From Flavobacterium alkalisoli (GTDB taxonomy: Bacteria; Bacteroidota; Bacteroidia; Flavobacteriales; Flavobacteriaceae), in NCBI RefSeq assembly GCF_008000935.1, contig NZ_CP042831.1:2108001-2172000 (forward strand): a stretch of 64,000 bases of DNA, written 5' to 3'. This document shows positions 10,001 to 18,933 of the stretch, piece by piece. Both the position numbers and the translations under genes were made by a program. The notes under the pieces are model-generated. The model saw only the letters and a list, made by a program, of their open reading frames with translations. It had not been told where the DNA came from and did not search any database. How positions within the stretch are numbered: the stretch's first letter is position 1; the number at the start of each line of letters is the position of its first letter.

Positions 10001-13000
10001 CTTGTAACTACAGGAACATCCCATTGGTATACTGTTCCTGCCGGAAGTATTACCGCATTTGTGGCAGGGTCATAACTAAAGTCACTTCCGCTACACACAA
10101 GTAGTTCGCCATCTTCAAGAGTTGCAGCAGGGTATAGGGTAATCACAACCGTAAATGTTTCACCGTTACAGTTATTTACAACAGGTGTAACCGTATAGGT
10201 AGCCGTAACCGGAGCGTTTGTAGTATTGGTTAATGTCTGGCTGATTTCCGATTGCGGAGTCGCCTGAGCACTGCCACCTGTAAAGCCTGTACCTGCCGGA
10301 GCTGTCCAGGTGTACATAGTGTTTGCAGGAACATTATTTCCGTTACCGTCAGTAGGTATAACGGTAAATGTTTCGTTACTACAGGTTTCTTCATTAATAT
10401 CGTTAACCGACGGTAGCGCGTAGATTGATATCGCAGCAGTTTCTGACAGGATTACGGAACAGCCTTCGATTGGGAATACAATTTCGCAATAGTAATATAA
10501 AGTTCCCGGATTAGTGTCTGTTGGCTGGTATGTAGCAGATGTTGCTCCTGCAATAGGAGTACCTGTAGTTGTATCGTTTACTGTATTACTATACCATTGG
10601 TAGGTTGGTGTACCTGTACCGTTAGTATAGTCCACATTAAGTTCTGATATCGGTTGACCCAAACAAAGGTCTTCTGATTGTGGTTGTGTACTTACTATAG
10701 GAGAAGGGTTTACAATAACCTCTGCGGTATCGCTTGTTACATTACAACCTGATCCTTCTGCTGTAATTATACAGTAGTAATAGGTTGTTCCTACTGTTGT
10801 GGCAGGAGGGGAATAGGTATCTGCTGTTGCGCCTGCTATTTCAGTTCCTCCTGTATTGTTGTTTGTTGTATTACTGTACCATTGGTAAGAAAGTAATCCT
10901 ACCCCGCCTGTAGCGGTTACAGTCAGATCTTGTGCAAACGGACTTTGGCATAATGACTGGGTTGCCAATGGTTGTTGTGTTACTATCGGATCCTGTACTA
11001 CAATAACTTCAGCTACTTCGCTGGTAAGGTTACCACATCCGTTGTTTTCAAAATCAATAGTTACATAGTAATAATAAGTTCCTTCGGCTGTAAAAGCAGA
11101 AGGTGTATAATTAGCCTGATCTGCTCCGGCTATTATTGTACCGCCTGTATTGCTGTTTGTGGTATTGCTGTACCATTGATAGGTAGCATTACCTCCGTCA
11201 CTGTCATAAGCTACACTTAGCTCAGAAGCAGTACCGCCTACACATAAGCTTTGTGTTTCGGTTGGTTGTACAGTTATGGCAGGTATAGCCCTTACATTCA
11301 CTTCGGCAGTATCTGATGTTATCAGCGAACATCCGCCTACAGGAAAGGTAATCACACAATAGTAATAAGTTGTGCCTTCTGTTGTGGTAGAAGGTATGTA
11401 GGTTGGGCTTGTAGCTCCTGCAATTTCGGTTCCTGTTGTACTGTCATCAACAGTATTAGAATACCATTGATAGGTTGGCGTTCCTGTACCGTTTGTATAA
11501 GCAACAGAAAGCGTATTGGGCGTACCGTTTAAACATACATCGCTGGAAAGAGGTTGCTCACTAAAAACAGGAGCTGCTATAATGTTTACCTCGGCAGTTT
11601 GTGAAGTAACAGTACATCCCAACCCGGTTTGAGATACAACGCAGTAGTAATATAATGTACCTGCAATATCTGTAGGCGGGGTAAACGTGGCTGCTGTTGC
11701 TCCTGTTACGGGTGTGCCCGAAGTGTTATCGTTAGCCGTATTGCTGTACCACTGGTAATTAAATGTACCTATACCTCCCGAAGCTGTAACTTCCAGCGTA
11801 GTGGCCGGTGCATTTTGACAAAGCGATTGGGTAGCTAATGGCTGTACGTCTATTACCGGGTCTGGTTCTACGGTTATGGTAACAGTGTTACCTACTGCAG
11901 TACAGGCAACTCCGTTAGAGGTACTGGTAACAACACGTCTGTAATATGTTGTAGCGGTAAGCACTCCCGGATTATAAGTATCTGCTGTTGCCCCAGCTAT
12001 ATCTGTAAAGGTGATATTATCTGTTGAGCTTTGCCATTGATAGGTAAGTGCTCCCTGACCTGTTGCCGGAATTGAAACTATAATCGGGTTTGGATCACCA
12101 CCTGTACATATGGTTTGGTCATCTTCAATTATACCTTCATAAACATTGTTTATTATTATCTCTACAAAGTTAGTAGTAGCGGTACATTCCACACCGTTTA
12201 AGGTACTGGTTACTTTTCTTCTGTACCAGGTATTTTGAGTTGCAATTGGCGGATCATAAGTAGCATCTGTAGCTCCCGCAATATCAGTATAACCTGTTAT
12301 GTTACTTGTTACAGAGCTTTCCCACTGATAGCTAATCGTGCCTTGTGCAGTAGCCGGGGTAACTTCTGTAAAGACTACAGGATCACCACCATTACAAATG
12401 GTTTGTGAGGCAGCTATAGCTCCCTGATTCAGTTCATTTACAAATACGGTAACTTCATCGGTAGCGGTACAACCGTTAGAATCCGTTACGGTTAGTGTAT
12501 AAGTTGTTGTACTTGTTGGTGAGGCCTGAGGGGTAGCTGTGTTTGCTCCCGTTAAACCTGTAGTTGGCGACCAACTGTAGGTATATCCTGATCCTGAGCC
12601 TCCTGTTGCTGTTCCTTCTAGAGTAGTACTGCCCGGACAGATAGTAACATCGTCACCGGCTTCAGCAAACACGATTGGACCAATAATTATTGACTCTGAA
12701 TCGGATACGGTACCACAGGCATTGGTAACTTCAACACTAAAAGTGTGAGAGCCCGATGTAGTATAAGTTACACTCGGTGCTTCATCTGTAGAGGTAGATG
12801 GTGTACCTCCTGGGAAGTTCCACAGGTAAGTAGGTGCACCACCATTACATTCGGTAAGGGTTACCGTTGGTGTTATGGTTACCTCGGTAGCACCACATAA
12901 ATCATCTATAGGATCTATAGTTACTGTTGGAGGTCTTATTACCGTAACTGTTTTTGTTATCTGTTCACTACCACAAATATTAGTAGCGATAAGTCTTATG

Positions 13001-14700
13001 GTATATGTACCTGCGGCATTGAAAGTGAAATCAGCTTCATCAGAATCAGCAGTAGTGCCATTGGCAAAAACCCATTCCGGAGCAGCGTTAGAATCACATT
13101 CTTCCGGAACAAATGTTGCACTCCAGTTATAGATAACATTACATGAATTGCTTTCGTCTGTAATATTTGTTGTTTCAATAAGTAGCGGAGCACAACCTTC
13201 TATAGTATTCAGGGTAAAATCCGGTGCAAGCGGACTCTCAATACAAATTGTTTGTGTATAGTTAGAGTCACCACAAGGGTTTGCGGTTGTTAGTGTAACC
13301 GTATAAATACCGGGAGCCGAGAAAGTATGGCATTGGTTCGGTATTCCTGTACTGTTCACAACTACTTCATTATTGGGTGAAGACGGGTCTCCAAAATTCC
13401 ATGTATATGTTGTCAGTTCATTACAACTAGCTCCAAAGGTTCCCTGTAATGTAGTATTTGTAAAGCATACATTTTCATTAATACAAGCTCTTGCAGGACC
13501 TGTAAATTGTGCGGTAGGATTTATCCGTACCTGTACATTACCGGCTGTATATGGAGTACTGTCACATGCATTTGTAACAGTAAGTGTTGCCGTATAACTT
13601 CCGTTAGGGCATGAAGTCGCTGCATAACTATGGTAAATTGTGGTTTCTGTAAGTGGGTGGTTTAGCGTTACAGATGTTTCATCACCAAAATCAAGTATGT
13701 AGGTTGTTCCCGGTGAGTTCAGCTCCCAGTTGCCTATGGTAAATGGTACTATTGCCGGAGCACAAAGCCCCGTTGTAGAACCTAATGTACCTAAACTTCC
13801 TGCCGGGTTGCTTTGGTTGGCCACCACATAAACCTGAGTATTGTTGCAGCCATTAGCACCAAATGCCGTAACAGCAAGATTAAAGGAGCCTAACTGAGTA
13901 TAAGTATGATCTAACGGGAAATCGGTAAATGCCAGGTTTGTTTCCGTATTACCGTCTCCCCAGTCTATGGAATAATTATTAGCGCAGGTGTTTTGCGAAA
14001 TATTATCTATAGTAATGGTGTAATTGGAACTACCCTGAGACGGACTGTTGTCACAATTACTGAAAGGACTAAATACATTCTGGTCCTCAATAGCTACATC
14101 CGGCTTTTGCTTAATAGTTACCGGAGTAGTGTAGGTTGCGCTACATCCGTTTGCATCGGTAACGGTTAAGGTAACATCAAAAACCTGAGTACCACATCCT
14201 ATACTGTTAAAAGGATGTGAGGGAGTAGTTTCTGTAGAAGTCACTCCGTCGTCAAAGTTCCATGAATAGGTAAAGGGCGCTGTACCGTTACTGATATCCG
14301 GAGAGAAAAGTATATCCAGTCCGGAACACTGATTGTCTACAAAATCGACATCGTTTATTACCGGAGGATCAGCTACAGTAACCGTAAATGATGTCCTTGT
14401 TGAAGTTTCATCGTCAAGGGTTGCTTCAGCATAATAGGTCGTGGTTACCGATAACGGATTGACACTAAAGCTTGGACCGGTACTTAATAAGTTACCGTCT
14501 GTTTCTGCATCATACCACGAAATTTGAGCCGAAGGTACAGCAGTTGCATTTAATGTAACATTTCCGGGTCCGCACAATGTAGACGGACCTATTATTACCG
14601 GTGGATCTATATCAAAAACACTTACGGTGCCTGATAAAGCCGGTAACGTGAAAAAAAATAGCAGGGGCGCGAAAAGAACGTAAAATTGTTTCATACACAA
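7087..14700 (-). CDS. Giant T9SS type B adhesin with PKD, Ig-like and SprB repeats
   Basis: The product is 2537 residues. A signal peptide (FTLPALSGTVS region) leads into PKD domains to about residue 700 (YTWNFGDPSSPNN, YNWSATF, YLWNFPGGTPS). Next come a series of Ig-like units of ~80 residues carrying YQWYSNT. About nine SprB-type repeats follow (SCFGNQDGSIDL, YNWTGPNGFTADTQ, LNPGTYTVVIND), then a last PKD (VSWDFGDGSFSSELDPTH). The final ~90 residues are a type B T9SS signal (IPNAFTPNADGVNDTF, YDTWGSLIY, NGNYYYRI). Proteins of this build include SprB, the gliding adhesin of Flavobacterium johnsoniae, but this is a different architecture and I do not call it sprB. The TAG stop lies 2 bp before the porP-like gene. 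Function is inferred as adhesion or gliding. Confidence 0.88.
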   Translation of the reverse strand: MCMKQFYVLFAPLLFFFTLPALSGTVSVFDIDPPVIIGPSTLCGPGNVTLNATAVPSAQISWYDAETDGNLLSTGPSFSVNPLSVTTTYYAEATLDDETSTRTSFTVTVADPPVINDVDFVDNQCSGLDILFSPDISNGTAPFTYSWNFDDGVTSTETTPSHPFNSIGCGTQVFDVTLTVTDANGCSATYTTPVTIKQKPDVAIEDQNVFSPFSNCDNSPSQGSSNYTITIDNISQNTCANNYSIDWGDGNTETNLAFTDFPLDHTYTQLGSFNLAVTAFGANGCNNTQVYVVANQSNPAGSLGTLGSTTGLCAPAIVPFTIGNWELNSPGTTYILDFGDETSVTLNHPLTETTIYHSYAATSCPNGSYTATLTVTNACDSTPYTAGNVQVRINPTAQFTGPARACINENVCFTNTTLQGTFGASCNELTTYTWNFGDPSSPNNEVVVNSTGIPNQCHTFSAPGIYTVTLTTANPCGDSNYTQTICIESPLAPDFTLNTIEGCAPLLIETTNITDESNSCNVIYNWSATFVPEECDSNAAPEWVFANGTTADSDEADFTFNAAGTYTIRLIATNICGSEQITKTVTVIRPPTVTIDPIDDLCGATEVTITPTVTLTECNGGAPTYLWNFPGGTPSTSTDEAPSVTYTTSGSHTFSVEVTNACGTVSDSESIIIGPIVFAEAGDDVTICPGSTTLEGTATGGSGSGYTYSWSPTTGLTGANTATPQASPTSTTTYTLTVTDSNGCTATDEVTVFVNELNQGAIAASQTICNGGDPVVFTEVTPATAQGTISYQWESSVTSNITGYTDIAGATDATYDPPIATQNTWYRRKVTSTLNGVECTATTNFVEIIINNVYEGIIEDDQTICTGGDPNPIIVSIPATGQGALTYQWQSSTDNITFTDIAGATADTYNPGVLTATTYYRRVVTSTSNGVACTAVGNTVTITVEPDPVIDVQPLATQSLCQNAPATTLEVTASGGIGTFNYQWYSNTANDNTSGTPVTGATAATFTPPTDIAGTLYYYCVVSQTGLGCTVTSQTAEVNIIAAPVFSEQPLSSDVCLNGTPNTLSVAYTNGTGTPTYQWYSNTVDDSTTGTEIAGATSPTYIPSTTTEGTTYYYCVITFPVGGCSLITSDTAEVNVRAIPAITVQPTETQSLCVGGTASELSVAYDSDGGNATYQWYSNTTNSNTGGTIIAGADQANYTPSAFTAEGTYYYYVTIDFENNGCGNLTSEVAEVIVVQDPIVTQQPLATQSLCQSPFAQDLTVTATGGVGLLSYQWYSNTTNNNTGGTEIAGATADTYSPPATTVGTTYYYCIITAEGSGCNVTSDTAEVIVNPSPIVSTQPQSEDLCLGQPISELNVDYTNGTGTPTYQWYSNTVNDTTTGTPIAGATSATYQPTDTNPGTLYYYCEIVFPIEGCSVILSETAAISIYALPSVNDINEETCSNETFTVIPTDGNGNNVPANTMYTWTAPAGTGFTGGSAQATPQSEISQTLTNTTNAPVTATYTVTPVVNNCNGETFTVVITLYPAATLEDGELLVCSGSDFSYDPATNAVILPAGTVYQWDVPVVTSGITGGASGSGELVVTGNLTNPTTTNQTATYTVTPVSPEGNCLGEPFNLVVTVSSEFAVTSDVSDYNGFQISTSGATDGWINLTPTGGSGTYTYSWTGPDGFTADTQNIENLGEGTYTVIISDGLCNDIELTILINAPLPLTIGEADASHVDVSCFGASTGVIEVEITQVSIAPFDYVLMLEDGTVIETVEDTFAENYVFDNLPAGNYTVQVTDANGTAKTIEDIIITQPESGIAITEAVVSDFNGFGISCFGNQDGSIDLTVEGGYPGYTYNWTGPNGFTADTQDISNLNPGTYTVVINDTTGACPVTESYEITEPQPIAYTSTVSNYNGFNVSCFGGNNGAISIFPTGGNSDYVYQWTGPNGFTSNEQNLTGLFAGSYELTLTDTNNCSATGSTYTLTEPEEIIITETHVNVICFGDATGEIDVTVTGGVLIAGYLYNWTGPNGFTSANEDLIGITAGAYTLTITDDLGCNETITVTITEQPEIIIIPTTTPITCYGADNASISLAISGGNPPYTAQWSNLATGTFQDNLGAGTYTITVTDESNCTKTIAVVIDEAPVFTVNPVYTNITCHGANDGSIALNLIGGIAPVTLTWSDGSTAGTTRNNLGPGTYTATIVDGTPCEIVRTFTIVEPAALTLNANITHATDCDDTMSGAIDLLVAGGTPPYTYDWSNGESTQDLTNITSGNYFVEVTDANGCTNSATYSITRPEPITLEITTDIVFDCDTQYVRQVNIAHASGGVPPFQYTWTSGEVSGQNGQYMSTDQNGTVIVTATDFMGCTATQTFEVDTQQLGEAFFTAESYAHTTYNIYSIMDPVTFINESTGDYTEVSWDFGDGSFSSELDPTHTYVREGTYTVTLTVVYPYGCTDTYSIVLEITKGYEVMIPNAFTPNADGVNDTFSALYKGFKSIELNVYDTWGSLIYSEKGEVIRGWNGYIQDVPSENGNYYYRINAETFYGQFVNFEGPFVLIK

Positions 14701-14741
14701 TTTTATTAATAGTGGGGTGGTTAATAATTGGTTTGGTGCAG

Positions 14742-14749
14742 CAAACCTA
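14742..14749 (-). promoter_or_regulatory. Possible -7 box for the giant adhesin operon
   Basis: The minus strand reads TAGGTTTG, a match to the Bacteroidota -7 consensus TAnnTTTG, about 42 bp before the adhesin start. No clear TTG -33 element was found at the usual distance, so the call is tentative. Confidence 0.35.
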
Positions 14750-14913
14750 CGAATATTTTGTTAAGGAACAGTTAACTAAAAAAAATAAGAGAAAATTATT
14801 GTTAATTATCTATATTATAGGTAGTTATTTTGTGTTTTCTGTTGGCGCTCTAATAATTCTATATAGATAAGTTAGGTCTATAATATGAATATAATTAAAC
14901 ATTAACCGGAGTA

Positions 14914-14925
14914 TGATAAATATCA
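14914..14925. promoter_or_regulatory. Fnr-like palindrome TGAT-N4-ATCA
   Basis: TGAT-AAAT-ATCA lies between the divergent adhesin (start 14700) and the 14976 gene. It has the 5-4-5 type geometry recognised by Crp/Fnr-family regulators. The same pattern occurs twice at 27103-27139, in front of the other minus-strand adhesin. A chance match is possible for a site with eight fixed bases in AT-rich DNA. Confidence 0.35.
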
Positions 14926-14975
14926 GTTTTTGTGTCGCGGCGATATCTAATATTTGCAGATAAACTATTTGCATA

Positions 14976-16769
14976 ATGACAACTATAAAAAATCCGCATA
15001 GCTTTCATATTCCCGTTATGGGGCTTGCCTATACTATAGATACCCCGATTAAGGTGGCACAGTTTGGTATAGACTCAGTAATTTCCATTGTAGATGATGA
15101 ACTGATTGAGAAAATGCATGCTTTTTACAGCGAAAAATTTGAACTCCCGTATAAGGAAATTTCAAAAAAAGTTCTTGATTACAGAGCAGAACGTATAACA
15201 GCCTATTTGAATACAGTAGATAAAATTGTAAAGCAAAAGTATGAGGGCTTTTGTGCAGAACTGGCCAATAGCCAAAAAGCATTAAACAATTTTATTGAAA
15301 TGCTCCCTAAAGTATCAGACTTTAGAAAAGGCCTGCAGTTTTATGCTTCAAGTCCGTTTGATAAAACAAATGAGATACGCAGTTTTCTAACGAAGCATTT
15401 CAGGCCCGGGGCAATCGACGTAAATATTATGACCAAAGTTGATAAAGCCAATTACAGTAACGATGATGTATTGCCTTTTTGTTATAATGATGCCCATGCT
15501 TCTTTAAGAGGTTTTGCCCAAAGCGGGCTGGAATCATCGGTAGTACTATCGGCAGGAATGAACCCATCATTATATAATTATCTGGCTGAATTTCCTGATT
15601 TTTTTCCTGATGAATCCGGAAAGCTTAAAAAGAAAGTCATACTTAAGGTAAGCGATTTCAGGTCGGCTTTAATACAAAGTAAATTCTTAGCGAAAAAGGG
15701 GATATGGGTAAGCGAATACAGAATTGAGTCGGGGCTTAACTGCGGAGGCCATGCCTTTGCCACAAACGGACTTTTGCTAGGGCCTATTCTTGAAGAATTT
15801 AAACAACAAAGGCAGGAACTTATAAATTCGGCTTATGAATTATGGATTAAAGAACTGGAGCAAAAACAAGCATTCATTCCTAAAGAACCTTTAGAGGTTA
15901 AGATAACTGTTCAGGGAGGCGTAGGTACAGCAGCAGAACATCAGTTTTTGTTGGAGTATTATAAAACCGATTCTGTAGGGTGGGGATCGCCATTCCTTTT
16001 GGTTCCTGAGGCAACAACTACTGATGTGGCTACTCGTAAACTTTTAATTGAAGCGACTGAAGAAGATTTTTATAAAAGTAATATATCGCCTTTAGGAGTG
16101 CCTTTTAATACCGTTAAAGGAACAACTAACGATGGTATTAAAAGTAATCGTGTTGAGCAGAACAAAGCAGGTAGTTCTTGTCCTAAAAAATTACTGGCTT
16201 TGCATAATGAGTATGATGAGAAAGGAATTTGTACAGCATCCAGAAAATACCAAAAACGTAAGCTTTTTGAATTGGAGCAATGTAGGCATGCAATTTCTGA
16301 AGCTGATTATAAAGAAAAACACGATACTATTGTTGTAAAGTCTTGCCTGTGTGTTGGGTTGGCCAATTCGGCATATATGGAAAATGATATTCAGATAAAA
16401 GGCGAGGAGCAGGGAGTGGTAATTTGCCCGGGGCCCAATATGGCCTATTTTGATAAGGAAGTTTGTTTATATGATATGGTAAGGCATATTTACGGATACT
16501 CATCTGTTTTACAGAATGCAAACCGACCAAATATGTTTATAAAGGAATTAAAACTTTATATTAATTATTTAAAGGAACAGCTTAGTTTTGAAGGGGATAT
16601 GCCTGCTATACAACTAAAAAAATGGTCGGTATTTAAGGATAATCTTTTAGCAGGAATTAACTATTATGAAAAACTGTTTAGTAATAATGACTTTTTTGAG
16701 GAACAGGAAAATATATTAAGTAAACTTGAATGTTACAGAATGCAATTGAAAAATATACAATTGAATTAG
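14976..16769 (+). CDS. Uncharacterised 597-residue protein, nitronate monooxygenase-like features
   Basis: I do not recognise a named family with certainty. The start HIPVMGLAYTIDTPIKVAQFGI and the segment ITVQGGVGTAAEHQFLLEYY recall the flavin-binding TIM barrels of nitronate monooxygenase/FabK-type enzymes, as do ECGG-like NCGGHAFATNGLLLGPI and the segment WGSPFLLVPEATTTD. The C-terminal third has several cysteines (SSCPKKL, SCLCVGLANS, VVICPGPN) that could hold a metal or cluster. There is no signal peptide or membrane segment, so it should be cytoplasmic. It is transcribed alone, divergently from the 2537-residue adhesin, and ends in a bidirectional terminator. The flavoenzyme idea is inference from short motifs; an unrelated conserved hypothetical is the alternative. 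Confidence 0.7.
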   Translation: MTTIKNPHSFHIPVMGLAYTIDTPIKVAQFGIDSVISIVDDELIEKMHAFYSEKFELPYKEISKKVLDYRAERITAYLNTVDKIVKQKYEGFCAELANSQKALNNFIEMLPKVSDFRKGLQFYASSPFDKTNEIRSFLTKHFRPGAIDVNIMTKVDKANYSNDDVLPFCYNDAHASLRGFAQSGLESSVVLSAGMNPSLYNYLAEFPDFFPDESGKLKKKVILKVSDFRSALIQSKFLAKKGIWVSEYRIESGLNCGGHAFATNGLLLGPILEEFKQQRQELINSAYELWIKELEQKQAFIPKEPLEVKITVQGGVGTAAEHQFLLEYYKTDSVGWGSPFLLVPEATTTDVATRKLLIEATEEDFYKSNISPLGVPFNTVKGTTNDGIKSNRVEQNKAGSSCPKKLLALHNEYDEKGICTASRKYQKRKLFELEQCRHAISEADYKEKHDTIVVKSCLCVGLANSAYMENDIQIKGEEQGVVICPGPNMAYFDKEVCLYDMVRHIYGYSSVLQNANRPNMFIKELKLYINYLKEQLSFEGDMPAIQLKKWSVFKDNLLAGINYYEKLFSNNDFFEEQENILSKLECYRMQLKNIQLN

Positions 16770-16802
16770 AATTTATATTACATCAATTAATTTAAACAAT
16801 AA

Positions 16803-16835
16803 AAAAGCCAATTCATAATATGTGAATTGGCTTTT
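16803..16835. terminator. Bidirectional terminator between convergent genes
   Basis: A perfect 13-bp stem, AAAAGCCAATTCA (16803-16815) and TGAATTGGCTTTT (16823-16835), closes a 7-nt loop. It serves the plus gene ending at 16769 and could serve the minus operon ending at 16991. Confidence 0.8.
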
Positions 16836-16836
16836 C

Positions 16837-16870
16837 GTCAGGCCTACGGACTAATGTCTAACAAGTTTTC
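16837..16870 (-). other. tRNA/tmRNA 3'-end-like remnant next to a terminator
   Basis: On the minus strand this reads GTTAGACATTAGTCC followed by GTAGGCCTGAC, then the 16803 hairpin. It shares GACATTAGTCC with the element at 30184-30215, where a CTCCA-like acceptor end is clearer. It is too degraded to be a working RNA, and the tRNA link is weak when this copy is taken alone. Confidence 0.3.
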
Positions 16871-16990
16871 AGAAATAGATCATTGCACAGTTTGATTTTC
16901 TCTTTTTAAATAATCTGTTAGACAAACAGGCCCGGCAACCTTATTGAAAACACTAATATTTACATAGGGTTTAAAGGTGTTCTAATAAAG

Positions 16991-18922
16991 TTATAAATCA
17001 GAAATAATAAATTCACTTCTCCTGTTCATTTGATGTTGCTCTTCGGTACATTCCACACCATCGGCACATTCATTAACCAACTGGGTTTCTCCATAACCCC
17101 TACCGGTTAACCTGCTTTTATCAATGCCATTATCCACTAACCATTTAATTGTAGATTTGGCCCTTCTGTCAGATAGCTCTTCATTGTACTTATGGGTTTG
17201 TCTGCTATCGGTATGAGAGCGGATGTCTAACTTCATATTAGGATATTCATTTAGTACATCAAGAATTTTTTCAAGATCTAGAGCAGCTTCCGGCCGGATA
17301 TTAGATTTATCCAAATCAAAATAAATCATTTTTATTCCAAAGCATTTTCCTAAATCATCCCCAATAGTTACAACACAGTCGGCTTTTTCGAGTTCAATAG
17401 GTAAATGGGTTCTGCCGTTTTCATAAGGAATGGTAATACTCTGTTCTTTGGTCGTATACCCTTCTTTTTCGGCTCTTATATTATATGTTTTATCACATTC
17501 TACAGGAAATGTATAGTTGCCGTTTTCGTCAGAATTCACACTACTTATCATATTAAATTTACGGTCATACAGTGTAAGTTTGGTGTTGGGTAATATTTCA
17601 CCTGTTTCGAGATCGGTTACTGTACCGTATAGTTCCTGTATACATCCGGGCCTTCGTGTTTCTAAAAACTTATAGATATCGTCAGACCCGTGACCCCCGC
17701 TTTTGTTGGAAGAGAAAAAGCCTCTTCTGGATTTTGTGTCAATTATATAGGCGAAATCGTCCATAGGAGAATTAATGTCTGCTCCCACATTTTGAATATT
17801 GCTTACTCCTGTACTGTCTATCTTCGCTACAAAAACATCCAGACCGCCAAGACCGGGATGCCCGTCTGAAGCAAAATAAATTTCATCTTCATCTGTTACG
17901 AACGGAAATGTTTCTTTTCCTTCAGTATTGATTTGAGGACCTAAGTTTTGGGGAGTACTATAACTTCCGTCGCTGTTAATACTTACTTTGTATAAATCTG
18001 ATTGACCGATTGAACCTGGCATATCAGATGAAAAATAAAGTGTCTTTTCATCGGAGCTTAAAGCCGGATGTGCCGTGCTGTATGAATTGCTGTTAAAAGG
18101 CAGTTCTGTTATGTTAACACATTTATTATTTTCCAGTGTTGCCCTGTATATTTTTATTAAAGTAATTTTATTCTCATCTTTTCCTTTTTTACCGTTAATG
18201 TAATTGTTTCTTGTAAAGTATGCTGTTTTTCCGTCTTTTGTGAAAACCGGGGTTGCCTCATGAAATTTGGAGTTAATTTTTGATATGAATTTTTCAGCTT
18301 TACCGGGATTGTAAACGGTATCTACTTCAGCCTGATAAAGGTTTGTAAAGTATTCACCGGTCCATTTGTGTTTGCGTTGCCCCAAACTGCCTGTATCTCT
18401 TGCCGAAGTAAAAACAATCCTATCCTCATAAAATGCGGTTCCGTAATCAGAATATTGACTGTTTATACCTGCATCCTCAATTTTATAACGGCCTGAGTTT
18501 AATTTAATAACATCCATATAATTCCGGTCATTTTTATAGAGGGTGGCTCTCGCATCATTTTCTGATTTCTTTTCAAATATATCGAGCATTTCCTTCGCCT
18601 TTTCAATATCCCCTACAGATTTGAGTGATTGTGCGTACCTGTAGTAATATTCCGGTTCCTGCTCTGGGTTCATGGCAAACAGTTCACCATACCACTTTGC
18701 TGCTTTATCAAATTGAGAATTGAAATAAAATGCATTTCCGAGATTTTCAAACAGATCTTCAGATTTATATCCTTTATCTGCAACTCTTTCGTATGTTTTA
18801 ATTGCATTTACATAGGCATAGCTGTCATATTTTTTATCGGCAGAAGCTACTCTTTTTTGCTGTGAATAGCTGTTAACTGATAAAATGCCTGCTGCAATAC
18901 AAAGTAGAATATAATTTTTCAT
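16991..18922 (-). CDS. PorE-like OmpA-family T9SS protein
   Basis: This is the intact 643-residue paralogue of the broken gene at 4008-5877. The order is: signal peptide (AAGILSVNSYSQ), TPR-like helices (residues ~25-125), a PD40/WD40-like propeller (VFTSARDTG, AYFTRNNY, LYFSSDMPGS, IYFASDGHPGLGG), a carboxypeptidase-regulatory-like beta domain (YGTVTDLETGEILPNTKL), and an OmpA C-terminal domain (IYFDLDKSNI, RSHTDSRQTHKYN, LSDRRAKS). Such proteins act in the periplasm, hold peptidoglycan through the OmpA domain and contact PorP-type T9SS parts. It starts 11 bp after the PorP gene upstream and closes the operon adhesin-PorP-PorE of module C. A paired Cys (NECADGVECTEE) in the last loop matches the CKDKCTEEE pair of the paralogue. 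Confidence 0.88.
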   Translation of the reverse strand: MKNYILLCIAAGILSVNSYSQQKRVASADKKYDSYAYVNAIKTYERVADKGYKSEDLFENLGNAFYFNSQFDKAAKWYGELFAMNPEQEPEYYYRYAQSLKSVGDIEKAKEMLDIFEKKSENDARATLYKNDRNYMDVIKLNSGRYKIEDAGINSQYSDYGTAFYEDRIVFTSARDTGSLGQRKHKWTGEYFTNLYQAEVDTVYNPGKAEKFISKINSKFHEATPVFTKDGKTAYFTRNNYINGKKGKDENKITLIKIYRATLENNKCVNITELPFNSNSYSTAHPALSSDEKTLYFSSDMPGSIGQSDLYKVSINSDGSYSTPQNLGPQINTEGKETFPFVTDEDEIYFASDGHPGLGGLDVFVAKIDSTGVSNIQNVGADINSPMDDFAYIIDTKSRRGFFSSNKSGGHGSDDIYKFLETRRPGCIQELYGTVTDLETGEILPNTKLTLYDRKFNMISSVNSDENGNYTFPVECDKTYNIRAEKEGYTTKEQSITIPYENGRTHLPIELEKADCVVTIGDDLGKCFGIKMIYFDLDKSNIRPEAALDLEKILDVLNEYPNMKLDIRSHTDSRQTHKYNEELSDRRAKSTIKWLVDNGIDKSRLTGRGYGETQLVNECADGVECTEEQHQMNRRSEFIISDL

Positions 18923-18933
18923 AATATCTGTTT

